64,000 nt of DNA from Massilia oculi (GTDB lineage: Bacteria > Pseudomonadota > Gammaproteobacteria > Burkholderiales > Burkholderiaceae_D). Location of the stretch: assembly GCF_003143515.1 (NCBI RefSeq), contig NZ_CP029343.1, positions 1,178,001-1,242,000 of the forward strand, given 5' to 3'. The position numbers and the translations under genes were made by a program. The notes under the pieces are model-generated. The model did no database searches. It was not told the origin of the DNA and saw nothing but the letters and a program-made list of their open reading frames with translations. This document shows positions 40,913-48,797 of this stretch, in pieces. How positions within the stretch are numbered: position 1 is the first letter of the stretch; every line of letters begins with the position of its first letter.

Positions 40913-42895
40913 TTATTTATCATCGATAAAGGTGATTGTAAACCTGCATTCGATGGGAACGGCGGACGATATGGTCGTAATGCGCAGCACGTCGCACGGC
41001 GTCTTCGATTCATAGGCGGCCGAATACCAGCCCAGCGGCGGATTCTCGGCGCCGCGCACCAGCTCCAGGTGCAGGTCGTCGCCACTGGCCTGCATCTGCA
41101 GCACGAAGCGCTTGCCGCGCACCGACAGGCCGTGGCTGGTCAGGCGCACGTCGAGGCCGGGCGCGAAGTGCCAGAACGCCTCGACCTTGTGCTGCTTCCT
41201 GGCCGCCACCTCGTCGCGCACGGTCAGGGTATCGCTGGCGCCGTCGAAGCGCACGCTGCGCAGGTGCAGCACCGGGTCCGGCAGGCGCGCATAGCCATCA
41301 TGCGAGCCGCGGAAGTCGAATTCCTGAGACGAGGCAGGCATGCGCTCGATGCTCGAGCGCGCCTTGCGCAGCCACATGAAGCGCCCGCCCGGCACCGACT
41401 GGTCGAGGCCGTCGACGCGCACGGTATTGTGGCTCGAGGTGCCGCGGAAGTAATCGCGCCATTTCTGGTCTTGCCAGTACGAATAGGTGCCGGGATCGAC
41501 CAGGCAGGCCTCGCCCGCCACCGACAGGGTCAGGGCCAGCGCGTCGGCGTGGCCATGGGCGGCGATGCCGAGATAGCCCAGCGGGCCGCAGTCGAGCACG
41601 CCCTTGATCTCGTTCGCCTCGCCGAAGTGGTTGCCGAACAGCAGGTAACCGCCGTCGGGGAAGGACCATCCGGACTCGATCTCATGCGGATCGCAGTCGG
41701 GCCGCCCGCCCGGCAGCGCGTGCAGCAGCCAGCGCACGCCGGGGTGGTGGTCGGGCTGGCCGCCGAACACGCTGTCGCCCAGCGCCAGCAATTGCGCGGC
41801 GCGGTCCGGGCCCGGCCGCCCGCTGCCGGCGTGCAGGCGGAACACGCAGCCCTCGTCGGCATCGCCGACCATCGGCAGGCCGCCGTCGACGTCGCGCACC
41901 GAGCGCAGGAAGCGCAGCGCGCGCTGCAGCACGGTCCAGTAGCTGCGCGGGAAAGGCTTGCCGCTGGCCTGGCCCAGCAGCCCGGCCACGAACAGGAATT
42001 CGCTGGACAGCATATGGTAAGCGAACGCCTGCTCGCGGTTGACGCCGTCGCGCGAGAACTGGGCCTGGGCCTCGTGCTCCAGCTCGCGCCGCGCCTGGGC
42101 TTCCCAGTCCTTCGATTCCTTCCAGCACGGCCAGGTGACGGCGCCCACATACAGGCCGGCCAGTTCGCCGATCAGGTGGTTGTTGGCCGACGAATGACGC
42201 GACAGGTGGCGCGCGATGGTGCGGCAGTGGGCATGGATGCTGTCCAGCCAGTCGGCGCGCAGGCGTTGCCCGCCATCGCCCTCGAACAGCGCGCTGCGCT
42301 CGCCACCCACCAGCTGCCAGATCAGGCTCCAGTTGACCAGGCGGATGCCCAGCTCCATCGAGCTGGTCCAGTTGGGTCCCGTCAGCGGCGGGCAGGCTGC
42401 GAACCAGCTGCGCAGGTTGTGCTCCAGCGCGTGCAGCCAGCGCGGCTCGCCCGTCAGCGCCCAGGCCTGGGCCAGGGTCACCAGGTGCAGGTGGCGGTTC
42501 AGCTCCCACACGTGCTTGATGTCGCCCACCAGTTCGCGGTCGCCGATGGCGATGTCGCCGCGGTACAGCGATGGTGCGACGACGCCGGTTTCCGGATCGC
42601 GGTTCCAGGCGGTCGGCACGCCGACATCGAAGCGGCGCTCGGCGAACAGCACCACGTGGCCGGCCTCGATGCGCTCGGCCTCGAGCAGCAGCGCCTCGAC
42701 CTCGGCCCGCGCCAAAGCCGGCGCGCCGCGCACGCCCAGGCTCAGGGTGCGCGGCAGCGGCGGCGGCGCGGCGCGGCCGACGGCGCGGCGCGCCAGGCGG
42801 ATCGTCGCCGCCTGGTGCACCCGGTAAGCCATTTCCGGCACCGACATGCAGCGCAGCCGGTTGACCAGCCATGCCATGCGTACTGTTGCGTTCAT
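40913..42895 (-). CDS. Alginate-lyase/heparinase II/III family protein
   Basis: A 660-residue protein with an alpha-helical (alpha/alpha) toroid N-terminal half and a heparinase II/III-like C-terminal half. Signature pieces: GEPRWLHALEHNLRSWF, GPNWTSSMELGIRLVNW, SSANNHLIGELAGLYVGAV (with the conserved HLIGE), and AAHGHADALALTLSVAGE followed by VDPGTYSYWQ. No signal peptide is visible. Such proteins are standard members of XrtB-linked EPS loci, probably acting on or modifying the polysaccharide; their reaction is not established. GAGGGAA precedes ATG 42895. Confidence 0.87.
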   Translation of the reverse strand: MNATVRMAWLVNRLRCMSVPEMAYRVHQAATIRLARRAVGRAAPPPLPRTLSLGVRGAPALARAEVEALLLEAERIEAGHVVLFAERRFDVGVPTAWNRDPETGVVAPSLYRGDIAIGDRELVGDIKHVWELNRHLHLVTLAQAWALTGEPRWLHALEHNLRSWFAACPPLTGPNWTSSMELGIRLVNWSLIWQLVGGERSALFEGDGGQRLRADWLDSIHAHCRTIARHLSRHSSANNHLIGELAGLYVGAVTWPCWKESKDWEAQARRELEHEAQAQFSRDGVNREQAFAYHMLSSEFLFVAGLLGQASGKPFPRSYWTVLQRALRFLRSVRDVDGGLPMVGDADEGCVFRLHAGSGRPGPDRAAQLLALGDSVFGGQPDHHPGVRWLLHALPGGRPDCDPHEIESGWSFPDGGYLLFGNHFGEANEIKGVLDCGPLGYLGIAAHGHADALALTLSVAGEACLVDPGTYSYWQDQKWRDYFRGTSSHNTVRVDGLDQSVPGGRFMWLRKARSSIERMPASSQEFDFRGSHDGYARLPDPVLHLRSVRFDGASDTLTVRDEVAARKQHKVEAFWHFAPGLDVRLTSHGLSVRGKRFVLQMQASGDDLHLELVRGAENPPLGWYSAAYESKTPCDVLRITTISSAVPIECRFTITFIDDK

Positions 42896-42917
42896 CAAAT
42901 TTCCCTCACCGTTTTCT

Positions 42918-44020
42918 TCATTGCGCCCTCTCGTCCAGCAATTGCGCGTACAGCGCGGCCAATGCGGCGCACACCACCCCGGCCGAATAGTGTCGCTCGA
43001 CGGCGGCGCGCGCCGCGCACGCCAGCCGCGCATGCAGCGGGCCGTCGTCCAGCAGGCGCCCGATGGCGCAGGCCAGCGCTGGCGCGTCGCGCGGCGCGAC
43101 CAGCAGGCCCAGCGCGCCGTCGGCCAGCGCTTCGGGAATGCCGCCGACCCGGGTGGCCACCACGGGCACCCCGGCCGCCATCGCCTCGAGCACCGACATC
43201 GGCAGGCCTTCGGCATGGGACGGCAGGCAGAACAGCCAGGCGCGGGCCAGCTGGGCGTCGCGCGCGGCCGCGTCCAGCCAGCCCGGCGTCTCGACCCGGT
43301 TGGCGACGCCGAGCTCGCCCGCCCGGCGGCGCACCCAGTCCAGGTCGCCGCTGCCGCCCAGCACCAGGCGCAGCCGCGGATGGCGCGCTGCCAGTACGGC
43401 GCAGGCTTGCAGCAGTTCGTCCACGCCCTTGGCCGGATCGAGGCGCCCCAGGAACAGGATGCGGCCCGCTTCGGCTGGTTCACTTGCCGCGGGCGACGCC
43501 GGATGCACCGGGTTTGGCGCCGGATTGGGCACCGGATTGGGCACAACCACGACCCGCGCGCGCGGCGCGCATTCGCGCACCCAGGCGGCCCAGCCGGGCG
43601 ACAACGCGATCACGCGCGAGCTCGCCTCCAGGGTGTGCCGGATCCAGCGCCGCAGCAACGGCCCGGCATCTACCTGCGCGTAACGCCGGAAGCCGCCGCC
43701 ATGCAGGTGGAACACCGTGCGCGCGCCGCCCAGGCGCGCCATCAGCAACACCAGCGACTTGCGCAGGAAGCTGGCATGCGATCCGGCGTGCACGTGGACG
43801 ATGGCCGGCCTCTCCCGGGCCTGGATGCAGACCAGCCCGACGCGCCACAGGCCGCGCAGCGCGCTGCCGAGCTTGCGCCCTTCGGCATGGGTCGCGACGT
43901 AGACGATGCCCTCGCGCTCGAACAGGCCCTCGGCGCGCAGCACGTCGACCACGCTTGCGATGCCTCCCCTGCCCCCAGCGCCGTTCCAACCATCAGCACG
44001 CGTGGGGGCGCCGTATGCAT
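42918..44020 (-). pseudogene. Glycosyltransferase family 4, frameshifted near the 5' end
   Basis: A GT4-type glycosyltransferase. The intact C-terminal part has PHEGFPxxE-type motifs: HAEGLPMSVLEAMAAGVPVV and ATRVGGIPEAL. The frame has no plausible start (only a GTG at 43952 in an alpha helix). In another frame, an ATG at 44020 gives MHTAPPRVLMVGTALG, the normal N-terminus of this family. Adding one base in the C5 run at 43972-43976 joins the frames as TALGGRGGIASVVDVL and gives 367 residues, a normal size. The run is a known weak spot for sequencing and for phase variation. Confidence 0.8.
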
Positions 44021-44110
44021 GCAGGCGCCCCCGGGCTGAGCTTGCGCGTGCTTACCAAAGGAGCAATATTTACGATCATACATGGCGGATTGTCGAATCT
44101 CGCGCACGAT

Positions 44111-45406
44111 TCAGCCGTCGACGGCGATGAACTCGAACTTGCCGTTGGCGCCGCGCGGGATCGCCTCGACCCGCTCCACGGCGACCTGCACGCCGGGCAC
44201 GCGCTGCAGGAATCGTTCGCGCAGGGCGGCCTCGTCGCGGCTGCCGAAACCGTCGGCGGGGACCACCCGCAGGGTGAAGCGGGCCTGGCCGTGGTAGCGC
44301 ACCTGGCCCTCGAGCAGGCGCAGGCCGCTGCCCTGGAACACACGGTCGAGACGCGCCACCATGCGGCCATCGGGCAAGGTGAGGATGCGCTCCTGGCGTC
44401 CGATCACGGCCTCGAGCGTCGGGAACACGCGGCCGCAGGGGCAAGGCGCGGGTTCGTCCACGCCTTCGCCCACCAGCACCGTGTCGCCCGTGCGATAGCG
44501 CGCGAGCGGCATCGCGGGATTGTTCAGGCTGGTCCCGACGAGTTCGCTGCTGCCGTCGGGCAGCGCCAGCAACTCCACGCCGCCATAGTCGGTCAGCAGG
44601 TGGTAGCGGGCGTGCTCGCAGGTGCCGATGGCGGCCACCCGCTCGGCCTGCCCATACCAATCGAACACGATGACGCCGAAGGCGCGCATGACGGCCGCGC
44701 GCACGCCCGGCTCCAGGGTCTCGGACGAGGTCATCACGCCGCGCAAGGCCTGGCCCCCATAGCGGCGCCCGGCCGCCTCCAGCCAGTGGGCGATGGTCCC
44801 GATCGAGGATGGATAGGCGTGGATCACGGTCGGATCGAAGGCTTCCAGCGCCGCCACATAGGCGCCGATGGTCGCGTTGGACAAGTGATAGGACGACATC
44901 ACGAGCAGCTTGCCGACCGGGTCGCGGCGCCAGTAGCGCCCGTCGTGCGGACGCTCGTCGCACACGAGGTCGCCGCGGATCCAGGCGCGACGCTGTCCCG
45001 GCCGCCAGCCAATCCAGCGCAGCTGGCGCTGGATGAAGGCCTCCTCGCGGATCACGGCGCCGAGCGACTGCACCAGGGTGAGCGGCGAACCCGAGGTGCC
45101 GCTGGTGCGGATCGTGTTGCGCAGCAGCGAGCCGAAGCGGCGCGGCCGCAGGTGGCGCGCGGGGTCCTGGCGCAGCGCCGACTTGGCGAGCAGGAAGGCG
45201 CCGGGCGGCACCGCGTGCAGCCGGGTCGCATCCGGCGGCACGGCCACGCCGAGGCGGCGCGCGCGCCGCGCCACATAGGCATTCAGGGCGGCGGCCGAGC
45301 GTTCATTGCGCATCAGGCGCGGCAGCACCAGCAGCCGCGCCGGCAGGCCGCGCGCCAGGAGGCGGCCGAGCGACCTGAGCGCCAGGGCGAGCGTGCGCGC
45401 ATCCAT
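44111..45406 (-). CDS. CapK/PaaK-like adenylate-forming protein
   Basis: A 431-residue protein of the phenylacetate-CoA ligase superfamily. Key pieces: RTSGTSGSPLTLVQS (phosphate-binding motif), YPSSIGTIAHWLE, GVMTSSETLEPGVRAA, FDWYGQAERVAAIG and a YRTGDTVLV segment. Family members encoded in EPS loci (CapK) are thought to activate acyl groups. Their real substrate is unproven. ATG 45406 overlaps the stop of the upstream glycosyltransferase gene by one base (TGATG). Long open frames upstream in this frame belong to the neighbour. Confidence 0.85.
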   Translation of the reverse strand: MDARTLALALRSLGRLLARGLPARLLVLPRLMRNERSAAALNAYVARRARRLGVAVPPDATRLHAVPPGAFLLAKSALRQDPARHLRPRRFGSLLRNTIRTSGTSGSPLTLVQSLGAVIREEAFIQRQLRWIGWRPGQRRAWIRGDLVCDERPHDGRYWRRDPVGKLLVMSSYHLSNATIGAYVAALEAFDPTVIHAYPSSIGTIAHWLEAAGRRYGGQALRGVMTSSETLEPGVRAAVMRAFGVIVFDWYGQAERVAAIGTCEHARYHLLTDYGGVELLALPDGSSELVGTSLNNPAMPLARYRTGDTVLVGEGVDEPAPCPCGRVFPTLEAVIGRQERILTLPDGRMVARLDRVFQGSGLRLLEGQVRYHGQARFTLRVVPADGFGSRDEAALRERFLQRVPGVQVAVERVEAIPRGANGKFEFIAVDG

Positions 45407-46626
45407 CAGTCCCCCCGCCCGGCCAGGATGCCGGCATAGGCCTGCGCCACTGTCCGCCCCAGGATCGCATAGCTGCGATGGGCCCTGACCCAGGCCGGCC
45501 CGCGCGCCGCGCAGGAAGCGGCCAGGCCGGGCTCGTGCAGCAGCCGGCGCACGGCGGCGGCGAAGGCCGGCGCTTCCATCGGCACGCACAGCCCGGCCCC
45601 GCTCTCGGCCAGCACCCGGGCCTGGTCCGGGATGTCGTTGGCCACGCCGGGTATGCCCAGCGCCAGGTACTCGACCAGCTTGGTCGGCGAGGAGACGTCG
45701 TACAGGACGCCGCGCGGGATCGGCGACAGGCCGACCTCGGCCCGCACCGCATAGCCGAGCGCCTGCTGCCGCGCCAGCCAGCCGGTGAGCAACACGCGCC
45801 CGTCCAGTCGGCGGCGGGCGATCTCGGCGCGCATCCAGGCCATGTCGTCGCCCGAGGGGGCGTCGCCGGCGATCACCAGCAGGATATCGGGCACATCGAG
45901 GGCGAGCCGCTCGACGACGTCGAGCAGGAAGCCGGAGCCGCGCGCCTGCGCGACCCGGCCCAGGTACAGCACCACCCTCCGCCCGTCGAGGCGCGAATCG
46001 AGGCTGGGCACGATGCGCCCGCGTTCGCACAGCGCGGCGTCGACACCCATCGGCACCGCCGTCATGCGCTCGCGTGCGAGTCCCTTGCCTGCCAGCCAGT
46101 CGGCCATCGCCTCGCTCTGTACGAACACATGGCGCGCGCCCGGCAGCACCAGGCGGTAGAGCAGCCAGCGCGAGGCGGCCGCGCGCGCCGCATGCGCGAG
46201 CCAGCGCGGGCCCCGGCCGCGGCGCGCGATCTCGTCGCGCCGCACCTCGAAGCCTTCGACGATCGGGAACGACATCCAGTACAGGAAGGGTACGCCGAGC
46301 GCGGCGGCGGCGAGGCGGCCCAGCAGCCCCGACGCGATCTTGTCGCGCACCTGGATGCCGTCCGGCTTGCGGCGGCGCCAGGCGCGGGCCAGGCCCAGCA
46401 GGTCCCAGGCGGGCGACAGCACGCTGGCGTAGCGGCTATTGAGGCTGCCGACGGCGTGCATCCCGCCGCCGCCCCATTCCGCCGGACCGCCGCCGCCGGA
46501 CTGGCCGACCAGCTCGCTGCCGACGCCATGGCGCGGCATTTCGGCGCCGAACAGGGTCAGCAGGTCGGCGCGGGTCGGCGGCAAGGGGTCGCGCACGATG
46601 AACGCGATGGAAAACGGCTCGGGCAT
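45406..46626 (-). CDS. Glycosyltransferase family 4
   Basis: A 406-residue GT-B fold glycosyltransferase. The C-terminal nucleotide-sugar domain has VVLYLGRVAQARGSGFLLD, VLLTGWLARQQALGYAVRA, VSSPTKLVEYLALGIPGVA and DIPDQARVLAESGAGLCV, typical of GT4. The acceptor is unknown. A Gly-rich patch (GGGGPAEWGGGG) lies near residue 45. It is coupled to the CapK-like gene downstream. Confidence 0.88.
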   Translation of the reverse strand: MPEPFSIAFIVRDPLPPTRADLLTLFGAEMPRHGVGSELVGQSGGGGPAEWGGGGMHAVGSLNSRYASVLSPAWDLLGLARAWRRRKPDGIQVRDKIASGLLGRLAAAALGVPFLYWMSFPIVEGFEVRRDEIARRGRGPRWLAHAARAAASRWLLYRLVLPGARHVFVQSEAMADWLAGKGLARERMTAVPMGVDAALCERGRIVPSLDSRLDGRRVVLYLGRVAQARGSGFLLDVVERLALDVPDILLVIAGDAPSGDDMAWMRAEIARRRLDGRVLLTGWLARQQALGYAVRAEVGLSPIPRGVLYDVSSPTKLVEYLALGIPGVANDIPDQARVLAESGAGLCVPMEAPAFAAAVRRLLHEPGLAASCAARGPAWVRAHRSYAILGRTVAQAYAGILAGRGD

Positions 46627-46776
46627 GGCGCCTCGTATCGATGGGTGGGACCTACGATACTAGACCGGCCCGCGACGCAAACGTTTCAGCTATCGCAGAA
46701 TTGCGCGCTGAGTACTCAACCGGAAATAACACGCCGGTTCTGTCAGCCAACAACACATTGATTGACGGGAGAGTAC

Positions 46777-47289
46777 TCAGCGGTCGCTGTCGCGATTGGC
46801 CCTGTTGTACTCGCCCTCCTTCTTGGCCGGCGCGCGCAGGATGGACAGGATCACCAGGCCGAACAGCGCGCTGAGGATGGCCGTGGCTTCGCGGCCCATG
46901 CCGGCGGCGACGCCGATGGCGGCCGTCATCCAGACGCTGGCGGCGGTGGTCAGGCCTTTGATGTCGTTGTTTTCCTTTTGCTTGAGAATCGCGCCGGCGC
47001 CCAGGAACCCGATGCCGGCGGTGACGCCTTGCAGCACGCGCGACAGGTCCTCGATCTTCATGCCGCCCTGCAACGGAATCAGCACGAACAGCGCCGAGCC
47101 GACCGACACCAGCATATGGGTGCGCAGGCCGGCCGAGGCCCCCACCGATTCACGTTCGTAGCCCAGCATGCCCCCCACCAGCGCGGCTACCAGCAGGCGC
47201 ACCACGATGACGGTCACGTCCTCGGCATTGCCCAGGTCGGAAAATTCACGCTGTATCGTCAGCCAGCTTTCTGTCCACCACACTTGCAT
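46777..47289 (-). CDS. MgtC/SapB-family inner-membrane protein
   Basis: A 170-residue polytopic membrane protein. The MgtC signature is present: RLLVAALVGGMLGYERES, GLRTHMLVSVGSALFVLIP and GVTAGIGFLGAGAILK, TTAASVWMTAAIGVAAGMG. In pathogens MgtC helps survival under magnesium limitation and inhibits F-type ATPase. Here it is a simple family member whose role is unproven. ATG 47289 has a GGAGGA that is too close. A GTG at 47283 would fit that ribosome-binding site better, so the start is uncertain by two codons. Confidence 0.85.
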   Translation of the reverse strand: MQVWWTESWLTIQREFSDLGNAEDVTVIVVRLLVAALVGGMLGYERESVGASAGLRTHMLVSVGSALFVLIPLQGGMKIEDLSRVLQGVTAGIGFLGAGAILKQKENNDIKGLTTAASVWMTAAIGVAAGMGREATAILSALFGLVILSILRAPAKKEGEYNRANRDSDR

Positions 47290-47453
47290 TCCTCCATGCT
47301 TTGTCCGATTCGAGTTCCGGGAAATCATGCCATCCATGCAAGATGCGTGTCGCCACGCTCAGCCATTCCGAAGCGTATTGACGCGCACGTGCCGGGCCGG
47401 CTGTCGTATCATCGGCTGCCCAGCCAACCCTTGAGGAAATCCACCGCGGACGC

Positions 47454-47852
47454 CTGATCGACCACATCCAGCTGGTGGTGCGCGACCTGCCCGCTTCACG
47501 CAGGTTGTCTACGGCGGTGTTCGAGGTGCCGGGCATTCCGCTGGCCGGCTCGGGAGACGATTATTTCTGGGCCGATGAGCTGTTCGTCTCGACGGCGGAC
47601 AGCGAAGCGGCCCAGGGCCAGCTGACCGGCCGCCATCACCTGGCGTTCCAGGCGCGCGACCGCGCCATGGTCGACGCCTTTTATCATGCGGCGCTGGCGG
47701 CCGGCGGCAAGGACAATGGCGCGCCGGGCGAACGTCCTGATCACCCGGGCTAAGACGGCGCTTTCGTGATCGATCCCGACGGTAATAATATCGAAGCCGT
47801 GTACCACGGTGAAGCGACCTTCAGCGCGCGCGAGATCAAGATCACGTTCTGA
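47454..47852 (+). pseudogene. VOC-family (glyoxalase-like) protein with an internal stop
   Basis: A reading frame with LIDHIQLVVRDLPASRRLS, then FEVPGIPLAGSGDDYFWAD, GRHHLAFQARDRAMVDAFY, and after an in-frame TAA (47751-47753) FVIDPDGNNIEAVYHGEA, the glyoxalase/dioxygenase-superfamily ending. The stop lies where VOC proteins normally have an aromatic residue (HPG-YY-GAF), so TAC-to-TAA is likely. There is no in-frame ATG upstream of the LIDH segment, so the start codon also looks lost. It stands between mgtC and the branching-enzyme gene and may be a broken remnant. Confidence 0.78.
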
Positions 47853-47858
47853 AACTTT

Positions 47859-48716
47859 TTACGCGGCCCGGCCTTCCTTCCATGCCAGCAGGCGCGACAG
47901 CAAGGCGGCGCTGGGGTGGCTGTCGAGCTTGCGACAGAAGTGGGCGCCGGAAGCCCGGATGCGCTCGAAATCGCCTTCGTCGAGCACCTTCGGATGGCAG
48001 GCGCCGCCTTGCGGCCACTGGATGTAGCGGAAATTTTGCGGCAGCACACGACCGGCGAAGCGCGAATGCATCACCAGCGTCTGGAAGAACAACTCGTCGG
48101 GCGACTGTACGCTGCGGCAAAAACGCAGCAGGCGGGGATGCGCGTCGGCGAGGCGCAGCAGCTCGCGCACGCAGTTGCGTGACAAGGTCCACCAGCATGA
48201 GCCGCCATAGGGCACGAAGCCGTCCGGCAGGTGCCGTGTGCGCCCCAGCAGGCGCAAGGCGCGATTGGCGACGACGCAGGCCAGTCGTTCGGCCAGCCTG
48301 CCACTGTCGCGATGGAAATAGGCGTAGCGATGCATCACGCGCCAGCCACTGGCCGCAATCGGCGCGGTCTCGATCAGCTCGTATCCGCGCATCCTCGCCA
48401 GCTCTGCCTTTAACAAATGATTCGGCAACAGCGGGAAATCCTGGGCCGATATGAAGATGAGCTTGTCGAAATCCGGAACTTCCAGCAGGATCTGGCGCAC
48501 CGATGCCAGCACGGACTCGACCTGGGACACGTCACCCCAGCGCACGGCGACCCGTTCGCGCACCAGGCGGGCAGTCGGATGCAGTTGCGCCGGGTCGAGC
48601 GCGCTCTTGCGGTCGAGGTGGACGTAGACGCGGAAGTCGGGATCGCACAGTTGCCGGACCAGCCCATTGAGCTGGTCCATGTCCTTGTGCGCACAGATCA
48701 GGAACGCCTGTTTCAT
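47859..48716 (-). CDS. Beta-1,6-N-acetylglucosaminyltransferase-like protein (core-2/I-branching family)
   Basis: A 285-residue protein of the GT14 type. Motifs include AFLICAHKDMDQLNGLVRQL, VYVHLDRKSALD, QVESVLASVRQILLE, LIFISAQDFPLLP and GSCWWTLSRNCVRELLRL. Bacterial members add a branching or terminal sugar in EPS and LPS loci. ATG 48716 is used. A TTG four codons earlier would add residues. It is convergent with the VOC remnant, six bases apart. Confidence 0.82.
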   Translation of the reverse strand: MKQAFLICAHKDMDQLNGLVRQLCDPDFRVYVHLDRKSALDPAQLHPTARLVRERVAVRWGDVSQVESVLASVRQILLEVPDFDKLIFISAQDFPLLPNHLLKAELARMRGYELIETAPIAASGWRVMHRYAYFHRDSGRLAERLACVVANRALRLLGRTRHLPDGFVPYGGSCWWTLSRNCVRELLRLADAHPRLLRFCRSVQSPDELFFQTLVMHSRFAGRVLPQNFRYIQWPQGGACHPKVLDEGDFERIRASGAHFCRKLDSHPSAALLSRLLAWKEGRAA

Positions 48717-48797
48717 CGCTGGCCGCAACTCCGCTCATGCGCGCCAGACTAGCATCGCGCCTGGACGGAGCGCGCCACCCAGGCGCCGGGCAATTGC

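Noticed and set aside
41069..45439. 1456-codon open reading frame on the + strand
   Set aside because: It runs opposite four recognisable leftward genes. In high-GC DNA the antisense frame easily stays open, and its translation has no family motif or plausible start.
44111..46030. Single 639-residue protein spanning the CapK-like and glycosyltransferase genes
   Set aside because: The first part is the wrong frame of the upstream glycosyltransferase. ATG 45406, with TGATG overlap, gives a complete CapK-like protein.
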